Assembly (NCBI RefSeq): GCF_900496995.4
Contig: NC_044019.1
Span: 6,235,501-6,299,500, forward strand
Origin: Aquila chrysaetos chrysaetos
Lineage: Eukaryota; Chordata; Aves; Accipitriformes; Accipitridae
Direction: 5' to 3'
Length of the DNA: 64,000 nucleotides
Shown here one piece after another: positions 49,501-56,785 of the stretch. The position numbers and the translations under genes are program-made. How positions within the stretch are numbered: the stretch's first letter is position 1; the number at the start of each line of letters is the position of its first letter. The notes beneath the pieces are model-generated. The model saw only the letters and a program-made list of their open reading frames with translations. It did not search any database and had not been told where the DNA came from.

Positions 49501-49817
49501 TGCCTCTGCACAGACCTCCCACTATTTCTCTAAAGCAATGTAACAGACAGAAGCAAACACATCTCCAGGTTTTGCTGCCTTGGGAAAATATTTGAGAACA
49601 CTCCTTTGCTTCCCTGACTGATGTTGGGTATTTCGTCTTCCTTCATCTCCTTCCCTGTCCCAAAGCAGGCTGGTGGCAAGGAGGTAGAGGACCGACACCA
49701 TGCATCCCACCGCTGAGCTCCCCACTTACCTCTCGGCTGCGGAGGTGCCCCGCAAACTCCATAGCTCTGGAGGAGAAGCAGCAAAGAGAGCAGCAAGGCA
49801 GAGAAAATCCTGTCCAT
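28453..49817 (-). CDS. MATN1: MATN1, matrilin-1 (cartilage matrix protein): whole coding span, eight exons
   Basis: The coding exons join to 1,482 bases, that is 493 residues plus stop, the length I recall for chicken matrilin-1. Matrilin-1 is secreted by chondrocytes, trimerises, and links collagen fibrils and aggrecan in cartilage matrix. Domains: signal peptide (about 1-23), first A domain (about 38-219), EGF-like domain (about 223-260), second A domain (about 270-450), hinge cysteines C455 and C457, and coiled coil (about 458-493). Both A domains keep metal-site residues: D45/S47/S49, T116 and D152; D278/S280/S282, T349 and D382. An N-glycosylation motif NST is at 74-76. A single EGF domain separates it from matrilins 2, 3 and 4. 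Introns 1 and 3-7 are phase 1; intron 2 is phase 0. All splice sites are GT-AG except intron 7, which is AT-AC. No frameshift or stop interrupts it. Confidence 0.97.
28503..30028 (-). other. MATN1: MATN1 intron 7: U12-type AT-AC intron
   Basis: The intron begins ATATCCTTC (30,028-30,020), the minor-spliceosome 5' consensus. It ends with branch-like CCCCTTAAC (28,521-28,513) and then TCTTGCTCAC, giving a terminal AC at 28,504-28,503. The likely branch adenosine (28,514) is 11 bases from the intron end, within the short range of U12 introns, and there is no polypyrimidine tract. Joining AAAT to TGGAA restores Lys-Leu-Glu in frame. Matrilin genes are known to carry an AT-AC intron in the coiled-coil region. 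The 1,526-base intron shows no other gene; small plus-strand frames at 29,124-29,513 have no domain. Confidence 0.95.
30029..30109 (-). CDS. MATN1: MATN1 exon 7: hinge cysteines and start of coiled coil
   Basis: These 81 bases follow the acceptor TGATCCACAG. The exon encodes residues 451-477 plus the first base of 478: EEDPCECK, then a heptad segment containing [12 protein letters not shown]. The CxC pair (C455, C457) forms the interchain disulfides that lock the trimer in matrilins. It ends at the U12-type donor rather than at GT. Phase 1 at both ends. Confidence 0.95.
30110..32635 (-). other. MATN1: MATN1 intron 6
   Basis: GT-AG intron of 2,526 bases. T/A-rich tracts lie around 30,910-31,010. 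I see no nested gene or recognisable transposon. Confidence 0.9.
32636..32788 (-). CDS. MATN1: MATN1 exon 6: C-terminal part of second A domain
   Basis: The exon is 153 bases between acceptor CATTGCTCACAG and donor GTGAGAG. It encodes residues 400-450, starting [12 protein letters not shown] and ending KKLQMKICI. This is the last strand-helix region of the A-domain Rossmann-like fold, with the domain-closing cysteine C449. Phase 1 at both ends. Confidence 0.96.
32789..34704 (-). other. MATN1: MATN1 intron 5
   Basis: GT-AG intron of 1,916 bases that splits the second A domain after residue L399. No nested gene or clear repeat is seen. Confidence 0.9.
34705..35118 (-). CDS. MATN1: MATN1 exon 5: main part of second A domain
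   Basis: The exon is 414 bases between acceptor CATTTTGTTTCAG and donor GTAGGTCT. It encodes residues 262-400. The metal-ion site is intact: DGSKS at 278-282, GTMTG at 348-352 (T349) and FTDGR with D382. It begins with ACSGGSGS, the linker after the EGF domain, including C263, which pairs with C449 in the family. No substitution at a key residue. Confidence 0.97.
35119..35407 (-). other. MATN1: MATN1 intron 4 (short)
   Basis: Only 289 bases, the shortest intron of the gene, with donor GTATGTA and acceptor TTTCAG. Nothing else is seen in it. Confidence 0.9.
35408..35533 (-). CDS. MATN1: MATN1 exon 4: EGF-like domain
   Basis: The exon is 126 bases between acceptor TTTGCTTACAG and donor GTATGTA, phase 1 at both ends, a classic shuffled EGF module. 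It encodes residues 220-261 with six cysteines (C225, C232, C236, C245, C247, C260). It has the ISTPGAYKC turn and the DGKTC ending. Having only one such module identifies the gene as matrilin-1 rather than matrilin-2, -3 or -4. Confidence 0.97.
35534..38046 (-). other. MATN1: MATN1 intron 3
   Basis: GT-AG intron of 2,513 bases. Short frames on both strands (for example 36,080-36,442) carry no recognisable domain. No repeat was identified. Confidence 0.9.
38047..38269 (-). CDS. MATN1: MATN1 exon 3: C-terminal part of first A domain
   Basis: The exon is 223 bases between acceptor TCCTCTGCGTAG and donor GTAAGT. It encodes residues 146-219 plus one base, starting [13 protein letters not shown] with the third metal-site aspartate D152 and ending FQEAFC (C219). 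It starts in phase 0, unlike the other introns, so the first A domain is split at a different place from the second. Confidence 0.97.
38706..38812 (+). repeat. MIR-like SINE remnant
   Basis: The order of matches follows the MIR 3' half: CCCCATTTTATAGATGGAG, then AAGCTGAAGCAAAGAGAGG, then GCTGCCTAAGCTCATGCTG. It is one of the better MIR-like matches in the window. Identity is from remembered consensus. Confidence 0.5.
39880..40110. promoter_or_regulatory. Candidate intronic regulatory element, CpG-rich patch
   Basis: Within AT-rich intron 2 this segment has a local cluster of CpG (GCCGTGCAATCGTGC, CTCGGCTCAGCCGCTCCGC). It is followed by a non-repetitive tail CCAATTAGAGCTTATC near 40,049. Such contrast with surrounding composition can mark an enhancer or alternative promoter. 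Only inference. Confidence 0.25.
41846..41983 (+). mobile_element. CR1 LINE 3' fragment
   Basis: The sequence runs CCTTGGAGGTATTCAAAAG, GGGCAATCAGCTTTAGGTGG, then GTGCCTTCCAACCTCAACC, ending TTCTGTGATTCTGT. This is the plus-orientation CR1 3' untranslated end. It is more diverged than the copy at 25,977 and lies antisense to MATN1 within intron 2. Confidence 0.85.
46260..46606 (-). CDS. MATN1: MATN1 exon 2: start of first A domain
   Basis: The exon is 347 bases between acceptor TTATCCTTTCCAG and donor GTAAGC. It encodes residues 30-145, from [13 protein letters not shown] to SPNFNK. It holds the first metal-site motif DSSRS (45-49), GTMTG with T116, C33, and the N-glycosylation motif N74-S-T76. 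It ends in phase 0. Confidence 0.97.
46607..49729 (-). other. MATN1: MATN1 intron 1
   Basis: GT-AG intron of 3,123 bases. I recall that regulatory (enhancer and silencer) activity has been reported in and around intron 1 of the chicken gene, but I cannot map those elements here. An ACAAAG SOX-type core occurs near 47,006. A MIR-like remnant lies at 48,075-48,160 and a T run near 47,407. No nested gene. Confidence 0.88.
48075..48160 (+). repeat. MIR-like SINE remnant
   Basis: GCCCATTTTACAGGTGAG, then AATGAGGGTACAGAG, then CTCAAAGACTTGCAATCAG parallels the MIR 3' half. It is highly diverged. Identity is from remembered consensus. Confidence 0.5.
49730..49817 (-). CDS. MATN1: MATN1 exon 1: start codon and signal peptide
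   Basis: These 88 coding bases run from ATG (49,817-49,815) to the donor GTAAGTG. They encode [18 protein letters not shown] and continue to QPR, with a leucine-rich hydrophobic core and likely cleavage near GVCG-AP. The ATG is in a strong context (GCAGCCATGG). Upstream in-frame sequence stays open for over 400 bases (to about 50,231), but it is proline-rich GC sequence crossing the promoter. The usual start is therefore preferred because it gives a clean signal peptide and a 493-residue protein. Confidence 0.95.
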
Positions 49818-49960
49818 GGCTGCGGAGGAGCCGGAGGCTGGATGCAGAGTGGCAAGCAAGAGCCTTGGCCCAGAGGTATTAACCTGCCCTTCCTCGGGGA
49901 GGCATGGGGCCAGCCCCTGACACGTGTGAAGTGTCGGGGAGGGGGGGGGGGCACTGAGGG
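49818..49960 (-). promoter_or_regulatory. MATN1: MATN1 5' UTR and proximal promoter
   Basis: Upstream of the ATG on the minus strand lies a TATA-like GGTTAATACC (49,884-49,875). This would place transcription start around 49,845-49,855 and give a short 5' UTR. Next to it is TCTGGGCCAAGG (49,874-49,863), a possible NFI half-site. Further out is an ACACGTGT palindrome within a GACAC/GTGTC inverted repeat (49,919-49,935), then a G-run. I recall that the chicken promoter depends on SOX9 and NFI sites near the start; the exact positions here are inference. Confidence 0.55.
49919..49935. promoter_or_regulatory. E-box palindrome within an inverted repeat
   Basis: GACAC (49,919-49,923) and GTGTC (49,931-49,935) are inverted copies. 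Inside the left half, ACACGTGT (49,920-49,927) is a perfect 8-base palindrome with a CACGTG E-box. It sits about 100 bases upstream of the MATN1 ATG, in range of the promoter. A bHLH-type binding site is plausible but not shown. Confidence 0.4.
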
Positions 49961-50480
49961 GAGAGGGACAAGCAAGAAGGACTAGGACAAAATATTGCTC
50001 GAAGGTGGGGAGGGGGAGGATGTCCAGCCCTGCCGGCCCCCATCCCCTCCACAATGGCTTCATTGCTCGGGGAAGGGGATGGGAAGCTATAAAGAGACCC
50101 GCAACGGCGTGGTATGTGGGGAATCTGGGACCGTAACAGTGGGACCAGTGAAACCAGCCCTGGGGAACTGGGGTTAACCTGTCAATCATCAGCTCCCGTC
50201 TGCAAATCCTGGGCTTTGCCACTGTAAGCAAACGGTCTGCAGTGTGTCAGGCTTGTGTCCTTCCTCTGGCAAAGCCCAGGGAGGGGGCGGTGGTGGGTGG
50301 GAGGGGGGGACGGGAATAGCGTCACACAAATCATCTCAGTCCCCGCATTTGCCAAGTGCAGGGCTGGAAACCAGCCTGTGGGATCAGGGGGCTTCGCTTC
50401 CTTGGCTTAATTTGCGGGCGAATGCTCAGTTGCAGGAGGAGGGGAGAGGAAGAGGAGAGCAAGGCTTGGGGAGGCACGGG
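49935..50480. promoter_or_regulatory. G-rich upstream region of MATN1
   Basis: The plus strand has many G runs: 49,941-49,951, the GGTGGGGAGGGGGAGG block near 50,005, about 50,279-50,311, and 50,438-50,465. They meet the pattern for G-quadruplexes. A plus-strand TATAAAG at about 50,088 lies between them. On the minus strand the region is C-rich promoter-like DNA. I recall an antisense RNA gene upstream of human MATN1, so divergent transcription is possible, but no exon is visible here. Confidence 0.35.
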
Positions 50481-51589
50481 CGAAAGCGTAGGATGCAGAA
50501 CAAATTTCTTCCTGCGGGAAACAGTTACTGCTCTGTGAGGCTGTGCCCCCCGTGCAGGAGAGCAGGGAGGGAAAGAAAGAACTCAGTAGCCTAAACTAGA
50601 TAAATAGACGAGAAACTCAGGATAGACAGACAGATTAGAAGTTTGATTTATTTTTTACAGCATAACGTTCAGGTCTGTACACAGGAGGGAGATACAGCTC
50701 CTGCCACAAAAAGTCAATAATCTAAATAAACAAATAAGACTGATGGTGCTGCAAGTGAGCAGAAATCCAGTGTTTTCCTTATGGAAGAGCAGCAGGGAGA
50801 TTTGGTATCAGAGTAAGATGAATTTTATGATGGGTTCATCACAAAGCAGTGCATCTATTTTCTTTTTTTTTTAATGACCGTATTACACTATTGTCAGTTG
50901 ATTAAAGCCCTTCTCGTCTGATGGATTAGTCTTTGCTCACCTTTCCAGCTGCATACCCTTGGAGCACTCATCCATTTAATCTGCATTGTGTTAATGCAGT
51001 GCCATCACAAACTACCTTTAACTCAAAGCCCTTTGAGTTAACTCTCTTCCCTTATCATGAGTCACTCTTTACTCCAAAAGTGCTTCAACAGAGAGCAATA
51101 TCTCCTGCAGAGAAAGGCTCTTTGATTAGGAAAAAAAGGACCTGTGCTTAGTGAAGTTGCCAGGCTATTCTTAACTCTTTCAACATTAAAAGTGTTAATC
51201 AAAATATTAAAAGATGGCTATGTTCTCATGCAAAATCAGCATGGATTTGTCGCACTGCTGTCTTTCCAGGTACACACCATCCATCACAAGCTTTCCACCA
51301 TCTTTGGAGCTCCTGGAAATTTTTAGCCAGAAGGAGCAAATGCTCCAGATGAGCTTTTTTTTTGCTCCCATTTCACCTCTTTCTGTCATTGGGGCCCTTT
51401 TCCAAGTTTGGTGGCATCTTATTTTATTTGCTTGTTATTTCAGAGCCCATGGGATTAAAAGGGTTACCATGCAGGATGTGAAAATAGCAGATTATGATCA
51501 TGGAGTAGTACAGAAAACACAGGCAGACCTTGACATACACATGTGCATGCACAAAGAGCGTGGTATAAAAACTTAATGCATAAATGCCT
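50481..51589. other. Intergenic between MATN1 and LAPTM5
   Basis: A short degenerate GATAGACAGACAGATTAG simple sequence lies near 50,621. AATAAAC-type motifs near 50,725 and TTTATTTTTTAC near 50,647 are not tied to any exon. Nothing else is recognised. Confidence 0.4.
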
Positions 51590-51830
51590 GTGAATGGATG
51601 CATAAATATATACACATGTGACCCTACAGGAATATAAACATGATTGCATATATGTGTTTATGTAGACAAATGTGTATGTGTGCACATACATGCAGACACC
51701 TAACTCTCCTCCATGCATGCTTTTCATGGATGTGCTTATATATGCATGGATTTAGATGAGTGCTAATACGTATAAATACTATTCACTGATACCCTTGTGT
51801 GCTTATATGCACATATGTAAGTTTACTCCC
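51590..51830. repeat. Degenerate alternating purine-pyrimidine (TG/CA/TA) tract
   Basis: The tract is dominated by TGCATA, ATATGTG, GTATGTGTGCACATAC and similar words (densest near 51,640-51,700 and 51,735-51,830). It is probably an old (TG)n/(TA)n microsatellite. The minus-strand frame through it (51,464-51,727) is tyrosine/cysteine/valine-rich purely because of the repeat and is not coding. Confidence 0.65.
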
Positions 51831-54800
51831 CAAATATATAGAACAGCTACACCCATACATTTATGACTATTAGGGAACAAAGTGGAATAAAAGCATAAAA
51901 TCCGGGAGATTTTACCTCCAGCCCTGTCTACGATGGGGTTTCTCCTGTTGCTCTGCCATGTGTACAAGGATCTATTCGTGCAGACAGTACTTGCTTGCCA
52001 TGAATGGGCATCATTCAGAGCCCTCCATAAATGAAGTCTCTATGGCTGTTCTTGCTGAGGAAAATATAAAGTTTCTCTGTGTCATTTTGCTGTTAATTAG
52101 CAAAGAAAGATAAATACATTTCAGGTGAATATTTTCACTAGCAGAGGTTGTGGCACACAAGCAACATTAAAGATTTGAAAATAAGGCGAGAGGCAAAGGT
52201 GTGCTGGATACTATAGGTCTGCATTTATACATCTGTAAAAGCAGTGTTTATTTTTAAAATATGAAACATAATTTTTCCCCAGGCCTCCGAAAATGAAAAC
52301 ACTGGATTCAATATTTCAAGAGGAAAATATGCATTTAAAGCTCTTCCCAAGCCTGCTTGCAACGTAAACAGACAAACCATTAACGGCTCATGCTGGCCCC
52401 GGAGAAGCCCTGCCATTCTGCAGAGCTGCTATTGTAGGCTTCACGTGTCCTGGCACAAGGAAGGTCTGCCCCTCCCTCCAACACATTCACGTCCATGTCT
52501 CCTTACTAAAAAAGTGCTTGTTTTAAATACCAGATCCCTTCTTTCCTTTCACTGCTGGATGGTCTGCAGAAGATCGCAGTCCCACCTTGCTCCTGCTGAA
52601 AACAAATGCTTCAGACTGATGGGAAAACGTTGTGTATAGCCAGGGAGGTTTTTCCCCAAACAATGGTCCCATTGTATTATAATCTGAGTGCAGATGGAGG
52701 AGAAAAGGCATGTAGATGCTTTGTATCAAGGCAAAGAAAGTGATAGTGAAAGACAGCGCCTGCACCCATATAGGTTTTTCTGATCTGGGTTTGCACCCCG
52801 GTCCCTCACTCTCCACATCTCTGTTCAGATTCTGACCTGTTCTCAGGGTGGAGGTGACAAACATAATTTTTTTGAGAAATCTCCAATACATAATGGGATG
52901 ATCTGCTCTGCTCCACCAGCACTATGGGTAAAAGCACTTTGCTGACAGTTGCAGCCTCCCTGCTCCCAGCAGGGGGTGGGCAGAGGGGCCGGAGCTGCTG
53001 GGACCAGCTTGTCGTTGCTGATGGGAGGCTGTGGTTGCTGATGCCTGTTGTTGGCCGGCTCGGATGGGATGAGCTTGGCTGCACTAAGCTTGTCTGCAGC
53101 GTCTGGATGTCACAGCATGGATGAGACCTGTTTAACGACATGTCAGCCTGAAGCTCACCATCAGAATGCTTAAACTGCTGCTAGACTTCAGCTGGAAAAT
53201 AATGATATTGGAAGTGCTTAGGAGGGCTGGAGAGCCTTTGCACTGCCCTAACAACTGACATAGCCTAACTACAGCCAAGGTTTCTGCCTGCAGGTGAATG
53301 AGTGAATTAAAATAAATGCCTTTCTAGAGGCAGTCAAGTTCAGCAGAAGACTACAGGGTGAAGCCAGGAGATGCAGCTTGTTCTCTCCAGCATGACTGAT
53401 CGGGGAAGGCAGTGTCATCCTTTGCACCCAGGCAAGAGAGAGGTTTTCCTTCGGTGGCTGGTGCCTTGAAGCTCTGCATGATGCCCCAAACTTATTCATG
53501 GTTTGCTCACTGTGCTGCACTCTCTTTCCGATCCTCCCTGTTTTTCTAACCACCTTTTCTGGTTTGTAAAATCCCAACGCTAACATACCTCTCTGCTGGA
53601 TGCCTTCTTTCTTTGGATTGCCAAATCTGCCAGCCTTGGGATGGGGCAGGAAAGAGCAAAGTCCAATTTAAGAGGAAGTACTAAAAGTAAGCACATACTC
53701 ATACAGGCAGGATTATAGCTGGGAGAAGTGGTAACTTCTCATTTGTCATAAGACAAGCAAGTCTGATGGCATAAACTATATAAATGCAGATTCTTTCTCT
53801 ATCACTATATGCATAACATTTCACAGGAATGTAGATCAGATGGGAAAAGCCAAGAAAAATGACATTTAAGTTTCAATAGTGCAGACATGCTTTGTTTTGA
53901 TTTGGCATTTTACTTTTCCAATTTGCTTTGCTCAAGTTTTGTTTTAAAACAGTATTTTAGTTTTATATTTACATATTTCCAATAAACATACCATTATTAC
54001 ATTTAATATCTTAGTATAAATTTCACACTGCAACAAACCAAAATGATAAAATCAAAATGAATCAATTCCTAAGGCGCTTCCATGTAAATGACCCAAAAGA
54101 ATGTGAAGGTTTTCTGTGGGAAAAAAGGAAATCAGACTTCAGGGATCTCAAGACATTTCCAAACTTCCAAGCGAGTTCAAGCAGAAGGCATTTAACATAT
54201 TGAATTTTTCTTCAAAAAAAGAAAAGCACAGTGTTTGTAGCCCTGGACTGTAAATACTTCTTAGAAGGGAGCTGGAGATGTGGCTAAGTTACGCTAGTTG
54301 AGGCAGCAGGGCAAGAAGAGGGTTGGTAAGGGACAAGCAGCCAAATCCTGAGTAGTTTACTGTTGATTTTTATTTCATTTTAAACAAACATGTTAGTTGT
54401 AGTAAACACAGCTTTCTTGCCCTCCAGCCACCAGAAAACTCCAGGGTTCAGCAAAATGCTCTGTAATTTTTTTGTCTTTTTCAGGCTTCCTTTGATGTTC
54501 CCAGGTGAGTGTTTCTGAGCTGGATTCACAGCCTCGATTTTTCAAATACTCAGAGAAATGGTGACAAAAGCCGCCATTTAGTCAAAGCTCCAATTCCTGT
54601 ATTTTATCCCCACGGTATTTCTACTTCAGTTTGTTACAGGGAGCGGAGGAGTCCCTCACAGCCTGCTTCATTACCAGAAAGGATATTTACTGCTTTGCCA
54701 CTGTATTGCGAAAGTGGTATTTACAGCAGTGGGATCAGTGCAAAGCATTAAAAGAAATGATGTAAAGGGTGAAAGACTGGGGAGAAATGAATGGCTTTAA

Positions 54801-55040
54801 ATATAACCCTTTCGACAACTTGGGATCAAAAGAACGGTTGTTTATCCTTTAAGCTGCAAATGGCTGGCAAATATCCTTGTGCTCTGATGCTGTAAATAGT
54901 AAATGCTGTTTATGGCTAGTCAATGTTTATGTATTTTATGGGTCACATTTATTTCAGAGGGATCATATTTTATTTGCCGTGTTAACCTTGCCCACATCTT
55001 CCCCCTGGGACCGAGTTGCCTCCTGGGCGCTATTCCTGGC
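51831..55040. other. Intergenic; one possible conserved segment near 52,080
   Basis: No gene is recognised. Bases about 52,080-52,150 (TTTTGCTGTTAATTAGC, then GTGAATATTTTCAC) have the look of a conserved element. The 122-codon minus frame at 52,523-52,891 shows no domain or exon structure. 53,930-54,080 is AT-rich. Confidence 0.38.
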
Positions 55041-55044
55041 TCTC

Positions 55045-55125
55045 CTGCTGACCACCTGTAAAACTTTGGGCAGCTCGTGTCCTCCCTCCGTGCCCTGACT
55101 TCTCTACCTGTACAGTGCCACCAAC
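55045..55125 (-). repeat. MIR-like SINE remnant (antisense)
   Basis: ACCACCTGTAAAACTTTGGG, then TCCTCCCTCCGTGCCCTGAC, then TCTACCTGTACAGTG resembles the reverse complement of a MIR (the TTGGGCAAGTC...CTCTGTGCCTCAG...CATCTGTAAAATG order). Diverged; identity from memory. Confidence 0.4.
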
Positions 55126-56735
55126 AATGCTGGCCTGGCCCAGGAGAATTCCCTAAGGTTATATCTGTCCTATTAAATCGCTCGAATTAAACAGCAGTAT
55201 GAGACTTATCATTTGTAAAGATGAAAGTCACTGTGTGGGCAGCTCTTTTTCTTTAACGTGAATGAGCCAACATTCCGGCTGGATCAAGGCAAACCATACA
55301 AAAGGACCAGGGTAGGAAAATGTAGTAATAAAGACTCTGGGATCATCTGAGAAGAGGAACATCTTTGTAAAATAACTTTCACTAGCAGAAATGTTACACA
55401 AATCCTGTGGGCAGACACATGGATGAGAGAGATCCTCAGCTGGAGTCCGTGGGGATGTCTGGCCTGATGGATGAGCACACAGACAGAAAGCAAACAGCAG
55501 CAAAAGGATTTGGGCTGATGCATGACCACACGGCCAACTTCTGTCATTTTGGGCCCACCACCGGGGACAGCAGTTGCAGCGACTTCATTCAACTGATACA
55601 AGTGAGTAATTATCTTAATGAACTGTCTGCAGGAAAGCTAAAGTAAAGCCTGTCTTTTTTATGATGTTTGAATTATGCAATTATAATGGTGCCTGTTCCA
55701 GGCTCTAAGGTCTGAATCCTGGAAGGTTTACTGGTGTCATTCAAATCAGCAGGAATCGAGACAGCAAGAAAACCAAGAAGGGCAGCACAGTCCCTGTGGT
55801 GCAGGACAGTCTGCATTGACAGGCTCCTGGAGAAACGCCACACATCCATCACCCGGGATTCCCTCCGCCGCTCCAGGGCCAGTCAGCACATTGGCTTACG
55901 TCAGCTCAAGGAGATGCCAGGGAATGCTGCCAAGTTGCTGTCTTTGCCCTCTTCAAGGTCTATTTATACCCACTCATGGACATCAGAATACCCTTGGGAT
56001 AGTAGAGACCTTTCCATCATAGTGGATGCTATGACTCTATCTGCCTGGTTTTAAGTACTGTTGTTCCTATTGCATTATGCATTATTTTTGCCAAGTTGCT
56101 AGCAGCTCCATCATGTTTCCGGATGGCATTTCAAAGTCTGATAGAAGCCGGCACCAGAAAAATGCTTCCGATCCTCCCCAGGCTTTACTGACACTGTGTT
56201 TTCTGCCAGCTTTGGTGCTGTTTAACATCCAGGAGGATTTGTAGAAAACAGAAGTTTTATGGAGCTTCCGTGTCAAAGAGCGTCTTACAAAAAGGTGTGG
56301 CCTGGATTGCTGGAGCAACCTGTGCTGGTTACCTTCACCAGAAGACATTTCCCATCAGTGGACAGGTTTATCAAATGTTTGACTAAAAGGCTGTGAATGG
56401 TGCATGGGAGCACTTCCAGCACATAACTGGGGTTTGCAGCATTGTCTAATGGGGACCAGGCCAAGGTTGAGGGAAGGAGCCTCAAGGAGGACTATCCTGT
56501 GTCAATAAAACAAAACACTTCTGCAGCTGCATAGAGCACAACTCTATCTCACCCAGCCATGAGGACTACCTGCAGGCAGTCTCTAGGGATTTACTTAGAC
56601 CTTTAGAGGCTTTTTTTGCAGTCTCAGGTACTGAGCCTGGTTTTGAGAGCAGACCAGGATCACTCTCACCCATTCTGCAATTTCCCTCCATCCTCTGACG
56701 GGGTCCATGGTATTCCATGAGTTATTTCCTTTTCG
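55126..56735. other. Intergenic, nothing recognised
   Basis: Overlapping frames on both strands lack recognisable domains. No RNA gene or clear transposon is seen. Confidence 0.38.
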
Positions 56736-56785
56736 TTCACACCTCAGTTTCCCTTTCTGTGGAATAGGGAGATCAGTGAAGTATG
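56736..56785 (-). repeat. MIR-like SINE remnant (antisense)
   Basis: CACACCTCAGTTTCCCTTTC followed by TGTGGAATAGGGAGATC is close to the reverse complement of the best-conserved MIR segment. It is short and diverged. Confidence 0.5.

Noticed and set aside
49530..50231. A 233-codon minus-strand open frame through MATN1 exon 1
   Set aside because: It is an accident of GC-rich promoter DNA joined to the real first exon and part of intron 1. The true coding part is only 49,730-49,817, ended by a GTAAGT donor.
51464..51727. A minus frame rich in Tyr, Cys and Val that looks like a membrane peptide
   Set aside because: The composition is produced by the TG/CA/TA alternating repeat in that region.
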